DNA from: DASXTC01 sp036505635
Lineage (GTDB): Bacteria; Acidobacteriota; Polarisedimenticolia; JACPZX01; DASXTC01
Direction of reading: 5' to 3'
DNA length: 64,000 nt
Assembly (NCBI GenBank): GCA_036505635.1
Contig: DASXTC010000025.1
Location: 1 to 64,000 of the forward strand
Below the pieces are notes generated by a model, which searched no databases, had not been told where the DNA came from, and worked only from the letters and a program-made list of their open reading frames with translations. This document shows positions 51,701 to 59,469 of this stretch, piece by piece (within the stretch, counting starts at the first letter, position 1; each line of letters starts with the position of its first letter). Position numbers and translations under genes: made by a program.

Positions 51701-53160
51701 ACGGCATGGTGTTTCGAGCCCTCGCTCTCGAAGGACGCAGCTTCGCGATGGGGCGCGAGTCGCTTCGCGGCGAGGAATACCGGACGATCACGACCCCGTT
51801 GGTGGCCGCCGAGGTCGGGTGGGAGGGATTCCTTTCTCTTCCACTGGACGCGCAGATCGCCGACGCGGTCCGCGGCGCCCGCGAGGTGGCCGACGCGATG
51901 ATCATCACCTTCCTCTTCATGATCGTCCTGATGGGAGGCGTCGGATACGTGCTGGCCCATCGCGTGTCGCGCCCCATCCGCAGCCTGAGCGCGGCCGCCG
52001 CCCGCATCGCGGCGGGCGACCTGGACGCGGTCGTGTCGGATCGACCGCGCGACGAGACCGGTGACCTGATCTCTTCCTTCAACCGGATGGCGACGGCCAT
52101 CAAGGAGCAACGCGAGGATCTCGAACGGCGCAAGAACTACATCGAGAAGATCCTCCTGAACGCGACCATCGGCGTCATCTCGATGGACCGTGCCGGATGG
52201 ATCGTGACCGCCAACCCGGCGGCCGGCGCGATCCTGGACCTGCCGTCTCTCGCGCCCGGCCGGAGCGTGGAGAGCCTTTTCGGCGAACGGGCGTCGCTCG
52301 CCCCGCTGGCGCGCGCCTTGAAAGACCCACTGGAATCCGGGCCGCGCGACGTGGACCTATCCCTCCCCGGAGCGCCGCCGGGCAGGTCGGTGCGGGCGCG
52401 TGTCGTGCCCTTTCTGGAGGGGGAGGGGATCATCCTCCTGCTGGAGGACGTCACCGAGACGGTGCGCTCCAACCGTCTGGCGGCCTGGGCCGAGATGGCC
52501 AGGCGGATCGCCCACGAGATCAAGAACCCTCTCACACCGATCCAACTGTCCGCCGAGCACATCCAGCGGGTCTTCGCGGAGGAATCGCCGGAGTTTCCCG
52601 CCGTCCTCGAAGAATGCCTGCGGACGATCATGCGCGAGGTGGGGAACCTGCGCTCGATCTCGTCGGAGTTCTCCACGTATGCCCGGATCCCGACGCCCCG
52701 CAAGGAGCTTGTGGACACCTCGAGCCTGATCGAGGAGGCGGTGAGGCCCTACAGGACCGCCATGCCACCGGGCATCGCGCTGAAGATGGACGTGCCGCGG
52801 GACCTCCCCGTTATCGAGGTCGACCGATCCCTCATCGGCCGCGCGATCGTCAACCTGATCGAGAACGCTCTGCAGGCGATGCCGCGCGGAGGGCTCATGA
52901 CCGTTCGCGCCCGGCGCCAGGACTCGAAGATCGCGATCGAGGTGATCGACACGGGGATAGGGATGGACCCCGCCTCGATTCAGCGGATATTCGAGCCCTA
53001 CTTTTCGACGAAGGACGCGGGAACGGGCCTGGGCCTTGCCATCGCCCGTAAGGCTATCGAGGAGCATGGCGGCGGGATCGAGGTGGCCAGCGAACCAGAT
53101 CGGGGAACCACGATGAGGATCCTTCTGCCCGCGCCTTCCGCCGGTCCGGAGACCGGTTGA
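48787..53160 (+). CDS. Giant membrane sensor histidine kinase (NtrY-like)
   Basis: A 1457-residue kinase, about twice the NtrY length. Several hydrophobic clusters (about 10-100, 330-350, 370-520, 545-560, 835-865, 875-900, 1035-1060) separate at least three extracytoplasmic segments (about 100-320, 560-830, 900-1035). Then come HAMP (HRVSRPIRSL onward), a PAS-like domain (IEKILLNATIGVISMDRAG), the H-box RIAHEIKNPLTPIQLSAEHI (H1243), N-box IVNLIENALQAM, G1 DTGIGMD and F/G2 box FSTKDAGTGLGLAIA. The HEIKNPLTPI box is typical of NtrY/nitrogen-type kinases. No response regulator is adjacent, so the partner is elsewhere. Start TTG 48787 lies 4 bp after the secreted-protein gene. Confidence 0.88.
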   Translation: MTTIPARERILPAALSLLALCGVALLARDASRWFSLLPPGAAIAALVIACGGLVTLWLRRPRVEGASRGPDRWRLWAAASLGALALLSANTLAREVRVQTLPARTGGPAHREAESRARLLQDQFGALLSRMTAPLEAGRARLASFGGGSPPGFALLDEIEGRTRFTRSGGGLSLYARSGTALAWSGTSFPAPPGLLDDLEDGTIAFRAVAEEHLSRLYALLASGDYILVTETTLASLLDPRIRDRVLPALAGDEGVTLRFQDFRAQETGFADLLQRHGDLYPGGSLGERPILFAGLRSPSKVFLGYARLQGSGSADLRRATDMSHRNAAALILILLLVALNLLAFYPRRPQAGLDAAPPARPALRLPADLALIWCGRVLLSWFPMGLVIGGADLFDVSLFASAGFFHLMRSPGDLLMTSAAILASAVVVTRACGRMATLASASRWAAATAAVGAGLLVALVSLAAWSLPRLTRELVDNSTVNLLAIEPLSPSPPTLTLQVSALLVLLSLFVLLQGMALLACAGGPAAPVGRILPRPSQGFSRWALRVLVPGLLLSAVMYELLLVPQSRRATAAFMENVLAQQVADQQAARRSVILRTIESLEMIPDLAEKIATGVDRTGTSLALGIWLKTPLKNSGYNASLLVLDPEGRTISRFARNLPPAFDKRAPEGAAANPDEPMLEPVRFLNLAKNIWLADHPVYSGDELVGTVMIHVLDDYDNLPFLTDEKPYARAFGSPEDRIPTLPGSSRGVRYAVYDSHGKSVFANQREPPPLPRDWTDLLVAPGRLEWSDLDEDGRSASYLFFSDGERIFTLGYVGASAIQRVARVVRLALLALVLAAVMLLPAALLAPRIGAMGWWERLLATLGRTHYRKLLSTYTAATLIPLVVLSIVMSGYITAEIDKDIEVRGRQGIGSAASLVKTILETGEQTKPDDDTLYWLSLLVGEDVNLYQAGELVATSRPALFSSGLVSPRLDGMVFRALALEGRSFAMGRESLRGEEYRTITTPLVAAEVGWEGFLSLPLDAQIADAVRGAREVADAMIITFLFMIVLMGGVGYVLAHRVSRPIRSLSAAAARIAAGDLDAVVSDRPRDETGDLISSFNRMATAIKEQREDLERRKNYIEKILLNATIGVISMDRAGWIVTANPAAGAILDLPSLAPGRSVESLFGERASLAPLARALKDPLESGPRDVDLSLPGAPPGRSVRARVVPFLEGEGIILLLEDVTETVRSNRLAAWAEMARRIAHEIKNPLTPIQLSAEHIQRVFAEESPEFPAVLEECLRTIMREVGNLRSISSEFSTYARIPTPRKELVDTSSLIEEAVRPYRTAMPPGIALKMDVPRDLPVIEVDRSLIGRAIVNLIENALQAMPRGGLMTVRARRQDSKIAIEVIDTGIGMDPASIQRIFEPYFSTKDAGTGLGLAIARKAIEEHGGGIEVASEPDRGTTMRILLPAPSAGPETG

Positions 53161-53173
53161 CGCGGGGCCCCGA

Positions 53174-53356
53174 CTACTCCTCCCAGTCCGTCTCTTCCTC
53201 CGCTTCCTCTTCCTCGTCCTCGACGGCGGCCTCGAGCTCGAGCGGCTTGGCGGAAATCACCTCCATCTCCAAGCCGCACTCGGGGCAGCTCACGAATTCT
53301 CCCACCTCGGGCTCGTCAATGTCGAACTCCGCCTCGCACTCGACGCAGGCAGCCAT
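53174..53356 (-). CDS. LysW-like amino-group carrier / zinc-ribbon protein
   Basis: A 60-residue acidic protein (ATG 53356; TTG 53359 also possible; AGGAGG at 53372-53367). CVEC and CPEC form a zinc ribbon, followed by GLEMEVISAKPLELEAAVED, a run of Glu and the end TDWEE. This closely follows LysW, the carrier whose C-terminal Glu (usually EDWGE) is conjugated to alpha-aminoadipate or glutamate during lysine/arginine synthesis. No LysX/ArgX or other lysine genes are nearby, so it is an orphan here. It follows truA by 67 bp and converges on the kinase gene. Confidence 0.75.
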   Translation of the reverse strand: MAACVECEAEFDIDEPEVGEFVSCPECGLEMEVISAKPLELEAAVEDEEEEAEEETDWEE

Positions 53357-53422
53357 CAAGGAAGTTCCTCCTTAGGTTGTACCCATCTCAAGCCGGGGAT
53401 GGCGCGGATGGTACCACAGGGT

Positions 53423-54301
53423 TCAGGGTCGTTCAACGCTCGGGACCCGTCTAGCGCCGCGCGAACGCGAGGCAGCGCCGGTGTAAAGCCCGTCCGCCGG
53501 CGCGCCCTCTTCGGACGTCGGGATGGCCGGCGCGACGGGCGCGAGCGGCGGCTCGCCCGGGTAGATCACGCGCGCCAGGAAGAGCCCGGAGGCCGGCGCG
53601 GTCCATCGCGCGATACCCTCCTGGAGGCCGGGGGGAAGCTCGCCGGAAAGAAGCGCGGCGAACTCTTCGTGGGACAGCTCTCCCGAGCCGACCCGCACGA
53701 GCATCCCCACGACGCGCCGCACCATCTTCCACAGGAAGTGCGACGCGGTCAGCCGCACGAGCACCAGCGCGCCCGCCGCGGCGATCTCCGCAGAATCGAC
53801 CTGGACGATCGTGCTCGTCTGTTCCGCGGGCTTCTCGCAGAAGAGGGCGAAGTCGTGGGTTCCAGTCAGTCGCGCCGCGGCCGACGACATGGAGGGCAGA
53901 TTGAGCGCGCGCTTCACCCACCAGACGTGTCTCTTCGCGTGCGCGGTGCGTCGCCTCGAGATCTGGTACAGGTAGCTGCGGGCGAGAGCGTCGTGCCTCG
54001 AGTGGAATCCATCCGCGGCCGGCATCACGGAGAGCACGTGGATGTCCGGCGGCAACGAATCGTTGATCGCGCGCCGGAACGCCATGGGCTCCACGGGCCG
54101 GCGCAGACGCAGGTGCGCGGTCTGGGCCAGGGCGTGCACCCCCGCGTCGGTGCGCCCCGCCCCGCCCAGCTCCACGATCGAGGCCCCCGCACCGGTGATC
54201 GCGCGGCGCAGCTCCCCCGCCACGGAGCGGGCGTTCTTCTGCACCTGCCAGCCGTGGTATCGGGTCCCCTCGTACTCCAGGTCGAGCCGGTATGTGGACA
54301 C
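53423..54301 (-). CDS. truA: tRNA pseudouridine synthase A
   Basis: A 292-residue TruA. The catalytic Asp is in GGAGRTDAGVHALAQ. YEGTRYHGWQ opens the fold, AINDSLPPDI and FHSRHDALARSYLYQI are family blocks, and HFLWKMVRRVVGMLVRVG is the conserved C-terminal helix. It modifies U38-40 in the anticodon arm of tRNAs. GTG 54301 is chosen because the conserved fold begins at once; the longer frame to 54508 overlaps the upstream gene. The C-terminal extension after about 245 (Pro/Ala/Ser-rich) is probably disordered. Confidence 0.93.
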   Translation of the reverse strand: MSTYRLDLEYEGTRYHGWQVQKNARSVAGELRRAITGAGASIVELGGAGRTDAGVHALAQTAHLRLRRPVEPMAFRRAINDSLPPDIHVLSVMPAADGFHSRHDALARSYLYQISRRRTAHAKRHVWWVKRALNLPSMSSAAARLTGTHDFALFCEKPAEQTSTIVQVDSAEIAAAGALVLVRLTASHFLWKMVRRVVGMLVRVGSGELSHEEFAALLSGELPPGLQEGIARWTAPASGLFLARVIYPGEPPLAPVAPAIPTSEEGAPADGLYTGAASRSRGARRVPSVERP

Positions 54302-54332
54302 GATTCGATCACCCGACAGCCGGGCCGGAGTC

Positions 54333-56576
54333 TCAGGGCTTCCGGCCCGGGTCCGCGCGGACGCCGGCGGCCGGCGGTGGTGAGGATCTCTCCTTGAGAG
54401 CAGCCTCATCCCGCGCGGGCTCCGAGCACGCATCCGCGCGGCATACCACCGCATAGGCTGAACGCGACTTACGATCGAGCTTGAGCCGGGAGATCTCCTC
54501 GTCGTCACGGCCCGGCGAAAGGCGGATCACGATCTTCTCCGGGTCGAAGATCCGGCCGGCGGCCCCGGCCAGATCGATGGCCTTCGGATCGTCCTCCCGT
54601 CCGATGATGAGATAACGCGGTGGCGGCCAGAGCGACGAGGCGACCGCCAGGGCAAGCCCCGCGTCGTGGTGGTTGAGCCTCTCCAGCGTGGCGATCAGCC
54701 CCTTGAGGCAGGTCTGCGCCCGGGCGTGGTAGGACTCGTCCCGGGTGTGCACCCAGAGCCGGTCGAGGACCCGCGCCGCGAGCGAGTTGAGGGATGGATA
54801 CGCCGTGTCGTTGGGCAGGCGCCTGCGCACCGACATGAAACCCACGGCGCCCGGATCGACGGCGATATCGTAGAACCCTCCCTCGGAGGCGTCCCAGAAG
54901 AGGGCGACGGCGCGCTCTACCAGGTCGCGCGCGGCGTCCAGATACCTCCTCGACCCGATGGCCTCGTAGCCGGCCAGAGCGGCATGGGCAAGCATCAGGT
55001 GGTCCATCGCCAGGGTCGTATCGATCCCCGCTTCCGGCGGGGGCTGCACCCGGTGCAGGAACGGCCCGTCCTTCGGCATGGCCGCCAGCAGCCGGTCGAG
55101 GGCCGCCTTGCCCGCTTCGAGGGCATCCCGGCGGCCGAGCACCCGGCTCGCCTCGATCATCGCCGCGGCGCCCGAAGCGCAGGAGTCCACGTAGATGGTC
55201 TTCTCCACGGGAGGGGGCGTCCTGGTCGCGCGGGTCCGCCGCAGGCCTTCCAGGATCTCGCTCTCGGTCCGCCGCACATCCTGCTCCGGGATCCCGAGAC
55301 GCCGGGCGGCCTCCTGGCGGCTCATGGCGAGGTACATGAGGCTGCGCGGCGGGGGGCCGATCACGACCTCTCCCTCGGGGCCGACGTTGAAAAGGGCGCG
55401 CGCCACCGTCTCCCGGCCGGCGGGGATCGCCTTGCGGAACTCCTCCTCCGTGACGGCGTAGTAGTCGGCACGCGGGTCATCAGCCCGGGCCGCCGCCCTT
55501 TGCGCGACGTAGAAGCCCCCGGCCGGATCGGTCAGCGTCGTCAGGATGTAGTCGACGATCCCTTCCGCCACGCGCCGGTAATCCGGATCGCCCGTGGCCT
55601 GATATCCGAGCAGGTAGTCCTCGAGAAGCGGCGCGTTGTAGTTGAGCAGCTTCTCGAACTCGGGGTATCGCCAGGTCACGTCGCCGGCCGCCCGGTGGAA
55701 GCCTCCCCCCACGCGATCGTAAATCGCCCCGCGCTCCATCCCCGACAGCGTTGTCACCAGGAGATCGAGCACGACGTGATCGCCCGTCCTGTGGTGCAGC
55801 AGCGCGGCCAGCTCGAGCGGATAGGGCAACGGGATGCGGGGGGGCGGACCATATCCACCGTTCTCCCGATCGAAACCTTTCAGCGTCCCGGAGATCACCT
55901 CCTCGATCAGCGAGGCGGTGATCTCCGGGGCGCGGTGGATCTCCCTCTCCTTGTCGAACGAGCGCATCGCCAGCTCGCGGAGGCCGCCCACCTTGGCGCG
56001 GTTCTCCGCGTAGTAATCCGCCGTCTTCTCCAGCAACGACCAGAGGCCCGGCTTGCCCATCCTGTCCTCGAGCGGCACGAAGGCACGCCCCGTCATCGCC
56101 TCGCCCGTGTCGTACAGAAAGGCCAGCAGGGGCCACCCGCTCTCCCCCTTGGAGACAGCCTGCACCGCGAGCTGGTAGCGCTGGCCGATGTCGGGCCGGC
56201 GGTCGCGCTCCACCCGCACCGGGATCCACTTCTCGCTGGTGAGCTTCACGACCTGGGGATCGGTGAAGATCTTCTCGTCATTCCAGAGAGCTGAACGGCT
56301 CCAGGCCGTATCCACGTACAGAAGGACCGGCTTGTTCAGTTCGGTCGCGCGCTTGAAGAGGTCCGCGGACCAGTCGTTCCACCGGATCGAGGCGGGCGCC
56401 GCCGGCGGGGCCGGGGCCTCCTGCTCCCGGGGCGCGGCCGCGGCCCCCCCCATCGCGAGAGCCGCCAGGGCCGACAGCGACAGGACCGTTCCTCTGAGTG
56501 TGATGATGATGGACGCCTCCCGAGTGACGCGCGCGCGGGATTCTAGCCCTCCCGGCGGGTCGAAGCCACCCGCCAT
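54333..56576 (-). CDS. Exported DUF255/YyaL-like thioredoxin plus alpha-barrel protein, no redox cysteines
   Basis: About 747 residues from ATG 56576, which has GGTGAG 8 nt upstream. A hydrophobic stretch (IIITLRGTVLSLSALAALAMGGAAAA) is probably a signal peptide. A thioredoxin-like domain of the DUF255/SPATA20 family follows (ASIRWNDWSADLFKRATELNKP, GWPLLAFLYDTGEAM), then a long (alpha/alpha) barrel (GGYGPPPRIPLPYP, GIDTTLAMDHLMLAHAALAGYEA). The family's CxxC segment is replaced by TAWSRSALWND, so no thiol redox activity is expected. The barrel resembles glycan-processing enzymes. It is divergent from plsY, with start codons nearly overlapping, and upstream of truA by 31 bp. Confidence 0.75.
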   Translation of the reverse strand: MAGGFDPPGGLESRARVTREASIIITLRGTVLSLSALAALAMGGAAAAPREQEAPAPPAAPASIRWNDWSADLFKRATELNKPVLLYVDTAWSRSALWNDEKIFTDPQVVKLTSEKWIPVRVERDRRPDIGQRYQLAVQAVSKGESGWPLLAFLYDTGEAMTGRAFVPLEDRMGKPGLWSLLEKTADYYAENRAKVGGLRELAMRSFDKEREIHRAPEITASLIEEVISGTLKGFDRENGGYGPPPRIPLPYPLELAALLHHRTGDHVVLDLLVTTLSGMERGAIYDRVGGGFHRAAGDVTWRYPEFEKLLNYNAPLLEDYLLGYQATGDPDYRRVAEGIVDYILTTLTDPAGGFYVAQRAAARADDPRADYYAVTEEEFRKAIPAGRETVARALFNVGPEGEVVIGPPPRSLMYLAMSRQEAARRLGIPEQDVRRTESEILEGLRRTRATRTPPPVEKTIYVDSCASGAAAMIEASRVLGRRDALEAGKAALDRLLAAMPKDGPFLHRVQPPPEAGIDTTLAMDHLMLAHAALAGYEAIGSRRYLDAARDLVERAVALFWDASEGGFYDIAVDPGAVGFMSVRRRLPNDTAYPSLNSLAARVLDRLWVHTRDESYHARAQTCLKGLIATLERLNHHDAGLALAVASSLWPPPRYLIIGREDDPKAIDLAGAAGRIFDPEKIVIRLSPGRDDEEISRLKLDRKSRSAYAVVCRADACSEPARDEAALKERSSPPPAAGVRADPGRKP

Positions 56577-56577
56577 G

Positions 56578-56583
56578 TATAAT
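56578..56583 (+). promoter_or_regulatory. TATAAT box 9 nt before the plsY-like start
   Basis: A consensus -10 box ends 9 nt upstream of ATG 56593, and no Shine-Dalgarno precedes that codon, so the mRNA may be leaderless. If so, the alternative ATG at 56575 would lie upstream of the transcript. Confidence 0.5.
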
Positions 56584-56592
56584 CTCACCTTC

Positions 56593-57210
56593 ATGGAAGC
56601 CGTGCTCGGCGCGCCCTTCCTTCTCAGCCTGGGGGCGGGGTTCGCGCTGGGGTCGATCCCGTTCTCGGTCTGGGTGGCCCGTTCCGCGGGGCGGGTCGAC
56701 CTGCGTCACGCGGGCTCGCGAAATCCCGGGGCCGCCAACGTCTGGCGCACGGTGGGACGCCGCCACGGCATTCTCGTGGGCGCCGCCGATGCGGCCAAGG
56801 GGGCCGCCGCCGTCTGGATCGCGAGCCAGCTCGGCGTACCCGACGGCCTGAGCGTGTGGGCCGGGGCGGCCGCTGTCGCCGGGCATGACTTCTCCCCCTT
56901 GCTGAGACTGCGCGGAGGCAAGGGAGGCGCGACGACCATCGGCACGCTGGCCTGCTTCATCCTGCCGGAGCTCCTGGCCGTGCTCGTCCTCTGGGCGATC
57001 GCCGGCCTCCTCGACCCGCGGCGCAGGTTCCTCTGGAGCCTCGTCGCCTTGAGCTGCGCCCCACCGCTGGCCGCGTGCGCCTGGCGGACCTCCCTCCCCT
57101 GGCTCGGCGCCCTCTCCCCGCGCCCGCCCTCCGTGCCGGCCGCCGCCGCAATCCTCGTGCTCCTCCTCTGGGTCCGCGTTGCGCCCGGGCTGAGGCAGCC
57201 CCATGTCTGA
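56593..57210 (+). CDS. plsY: Glycerol-3-phosphate acyltransferase PlsY-like
   Basis: A 205-residue protein with about five hydrophobic segments, the usual PlsY size. GSIPFSVWVAR, RHAGSRNPGAANVWRTVG and HDFSPLLRLRGGKGGATTIG are the three conserved PlsY loops. They bind acyl phosphate and glycerol-3-phosphate to make lysophosphatidate, the first step of phospholipid synthesis. ATG 56593 is preferred because of the TATAAT box at 56578-56583. It overlaps the next gene, a CTP-dependent lipid kinase-like protein, by 8 nt. Confidence 0.88.
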   Translation: MEAVLGAPFLLSLGAGFALGSIPFSVWVARSAGRVDLRHAGSRNPGAANVWRTVGRRHGILVGAADAAKGAAAVWIASQLGVPDGLSVWAGAAAVAGHDFSPLLRLRGGKGGATTIGTLACFILPELLAVLVLWAIAGLLDPRRRFLWSLVALSCAPPLAACAWRTSLPWLGALSPRPPSVPAAAAILVLLLWVRVAPGLRQPHV

Positions 57211-57877
57211 GGTGAAACCCGGGCGGAAGCTCTTCAGGATGGTCGGGCTCCTCTTCCCGCTCCTCTACCTCCTCGGGGACGCCGCCGGATCGGGCTACGG
57301 ATGGATCACCGTCTCGTCCCTGCTCGTCCTGCTCCTCGCGTTCATGATCGGACTCGAGTACGCGCGATTCAGGCGCCCCGGAGTCAACCGGTGGCTCTTC
57401 GAGCGGTTCGGTGCCTTCACGAAGGAAAAGGAGAGGACCCGGGCCTCGAGCACGACCCTCTACCTCCTGTCGTGCCTGCTGTCGGTGCTCCTGTTCAACA
57501 AGGGGGTGGCCATCGCGTCGATGCTCTGCCTGCTCTTCGGCGACCCCGTGGCGGAGCTGGTCGGAACCCGATGGGGCCGCACTCCGATCATGGGCAAGAG
57601 CGTGGAAGGGACGCTGGCCGGGCTTGCGGCCTGCCTGCTGGCCACCGCGCCGCTGGCGGCGGCGCCACTGGGACTCTCCATCGCCGTCGTGCTGTGCGGG
57701 GCGGTGGCTGCGACCCTCTTCGAGTTGCTCCCGCTCCCCGTGGACGATAACTTCTCCATACCCCTCGGCGCGGGCGCCGTCATGACGGTCGTGCAGGCGG
57801 CCGGCGTCGGGGGCGACGGCGGACGCCTTATCCTCTCGCCCCTGCTGGAGGAGCTTCTTCGCGCCGGCGGTACATGA
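57203..57877 (+). CDS. Dolichol/diacylglycerol kinase-like membrane protein (SEC59/DGK1 family)
   Basis: A 224-residue protein with about six hydrophobic segments. LFGDPVAELVGTRWGR and KSVEGTLAGLAACLL match the CTP-binding motifs of dolichol kinase, phytol kinase and yeast Dgk1-type enzymes, close to the phosphatidate cytidylyltransferase fold. PLPVDDNFSIPLGAG is another family block. It overlaps plsY by 8 nt. It probably phosphorylates a lipid alcohol such as diacylglycerol or polyprenol with CTP. Given the window's polyprenyl-phosphate chemistry, a polyprenol substrate is attractive but unproven. Confidence 0.75.
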   Translation: MSEVKPGRKLFRMVGLLFPLLYLLGDAAGSGYGWITVSSLLVLLLAFMIGLEYARFRRPGVNRWLFERFGAFTKEKERTRASSTTLYLLSCLLSVLLFNKGVAIASMLCLLFGDPVAELVGTRWGRTPIMGKSVEGTLAGLAACLLATAPLAAAPLGLSIAVVLCGAVAATLFELLPLPVDDNFSIPLGAGAVMTVVQAAGVGGDGGRLILSPLLEELLRAGGT

Positions 57878-57878
57878 C

Positions 57879-59462
57879 ATGTCGCCGCACCGATCGAATC
57901 TCCTGACCCTCTCGATCCTCGGCACCTTCCTCGGGCTGGGAGGGATCGGTCTCTTCGGGTGGACCTACGTCGCCCTGGAGCGCTCCGCGGCCGGACGCGC
58001 GTCCGGAAACCCGCTCTCCCTCGGGACCGACCCGGCCGCCGAGCCGACCCGCGAGAGCCTGATGGCCAGGAGCCGCGCCCTGCTGGAGGCGTCCGATTAT
58101 TCCGGGGCGGTCTCCGCGCTGGATCGGGCGCTGGAGATCTCCCCCGGCGACGCCGAGGCGCTGGCGCTGCAGGTCCGCGCCTTCAGGGCTCAGCGCCAGC
58201 TCGGCCGCGCCAGCGCCACCGCCCGCAGGATCCTCGATCGGTTTCCCGGATCCCCGCTGCCCCACCTCCTGTTGGGCTCGATCGCCGTGCAGGAGGGAGA
58301 CGCCGCCGCGGCGCGCAGGAGCTTCGAGCGCGCGCTGGCGCTCGACACATCGGGTTCGCTCGCGGTGGCGCAGCTCGCCTCGCTCGACCTGATGGAGGGG
58401 CGCGCCGACGACGCGAGACGGCATGCGGTGCAGAGCCTCGCCCTGGACCCCACCGGCGCGCTGGCGCTCGGGACCCTCTTCCAGGTGAGCCGCTCCGTGC
58501 CGGAGCTGATCTCGCTGTGTACGAGGCTGTTGGAAGTGAGCCCCGGGGATCGCCTCACGCGCTCGTGGCTCGAGGTGCTGAAGGCGAGCCGCGCCCCGGA
58601 GGTAAACCATTTCGCTCCGATCGACGGTGAGGCCACGATCTCCTGTGAGCGCGCCGCCGATGGAAGGCTCTACGTGCGGGCCGACATCGGGTCCAGGAGA
58701 GCCCGGCGTTTCCTGCTCGACACGGGGGGCTCGGGTCTCGTCCTGTCCGAGACCCTCGCTCGCCGGATGGGAATGAAGCTACGGGAATTCGCGGACAGCG
58801 CGGGGGTGGGAGGGCTCACGCGCCACTCCCATCCGATCCTCCTGAGTCGCGTCGCGATCGGCGGGATCCGCATGCGCGAGATGATGGCCACCGCCTCCAA
58901 CCTCGAGGCCGGGCTCGACGGGATTCTCAACCCGCTCGTCCTGGCTCCGCCGGGCAGCGGTCTGGTGATCGAGCTGCGCCCGGCGGCTGGCCTGCTCCTT
59001 CTGCGCAAGGAGCGGCTCAGTCCGCGCCGGCCGGGCCAGCCCGAGTCGGCGGGGTGGGCCACCTCGCCATTCCTCCGGGACGGCAACCACGTCATCTTCC
59101 ACATCGTCCTGGCAGGCCGGCCCGCCGTGACCCTGCTCGACACCGGAGCCGCCGCCGACCTGCTGGATCGCTCGATGCTCAGAGGGTTGCCGGGTGTGAC
59201 CGTGCTGCCCGCCCCCGAGGTCGGTGAATCGCTGATCGGCTTCGGCGGTCGCATCGATGGAGTGGCTACCCTTCAGGGCGTGCCCTTGAGGATCGCGGGC
59301 CTCGATTTGGACGCGAGGCTTCTCTACGCGCTGGATCTCAACACCGAGCCGTTCAGGCTGCTCGTCGACCTCGATGCCGTCATCGGCATCGAGCGGCTGG
59401 CCGCCTTCGATCTGAAGATCGATCCATCGTCGGGGCTGCTCGCCTTCAGGCCGGTCCCGTGA
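57879..59462 (+). CDS. TPR protein with two retropepsin-like aspartic protease domains
   Basis: A 527-residue protein with an N-terminal membrane anchor (LLTLSILGTFLGLGGIGLFGWTYV, about 8-31). TPR-like helices follow (60-235; ALLEASDYSGAVSALDRALEISPGDAEAL). Two aspartyl-protease-like folds complete it: the first with FLLDTGGSGLVLS (D281) and the second with TLLDTGAAADLLD (D421), each followed by flap- and GIL/IGI-type motifs (GLDGILN, VIGIERL). The two DTG triads in one chain could pair like the lobes of pepsin, where retropepsins form dimers. The catalytic part is probably periplasmic. ATG 57879 lies one base after the previous stop. Confidence 0.75.
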   Translation: MSPHRSNLLTLSILGTFLGLGGIGLFGWTYVALERSAAGRASGNPLSLGTDPAAEPTRESLMARSRALLEASDYSGAVSALDRALEISPGDAEALALQVRAFRAQRQLGRASATARRILDRFPGSPLPHLLLGSIAVQEGDAAAARRSFERALALDTSGSLAVAQLASLDLMEGRADDARRHAVQSLALDPTGALALGTLFQVSRSVPELISLCTRLLEVSPGDRLTRSWLEVLKASRAPEVNHFAPIDGEATISCERAADGRLYVRADIGSRRARRFLLDTGGSGLVLSETLARRMGMKLREFADSAGVGGLTRHSHPILLSRVAIGGIRMREMMATASNLEAGLDGILNPLVLAPPGSGLVIELRPAAGLLLLRKERLSPRRPGQPESAGWATSPFLRDGNHVIFHIVLAGRPAVTLLDTGAAADLLDRSMLRGLPGVTVLPAPEVGESLIGFGGRIDGVATLQGVPLRIAGLDLDARLLYALDLNTEPFRLLVDLDAVIGIERLAAFDLKIDPSSGLLAFRPVP

Positions 59463-59469
59463 GGGATCC

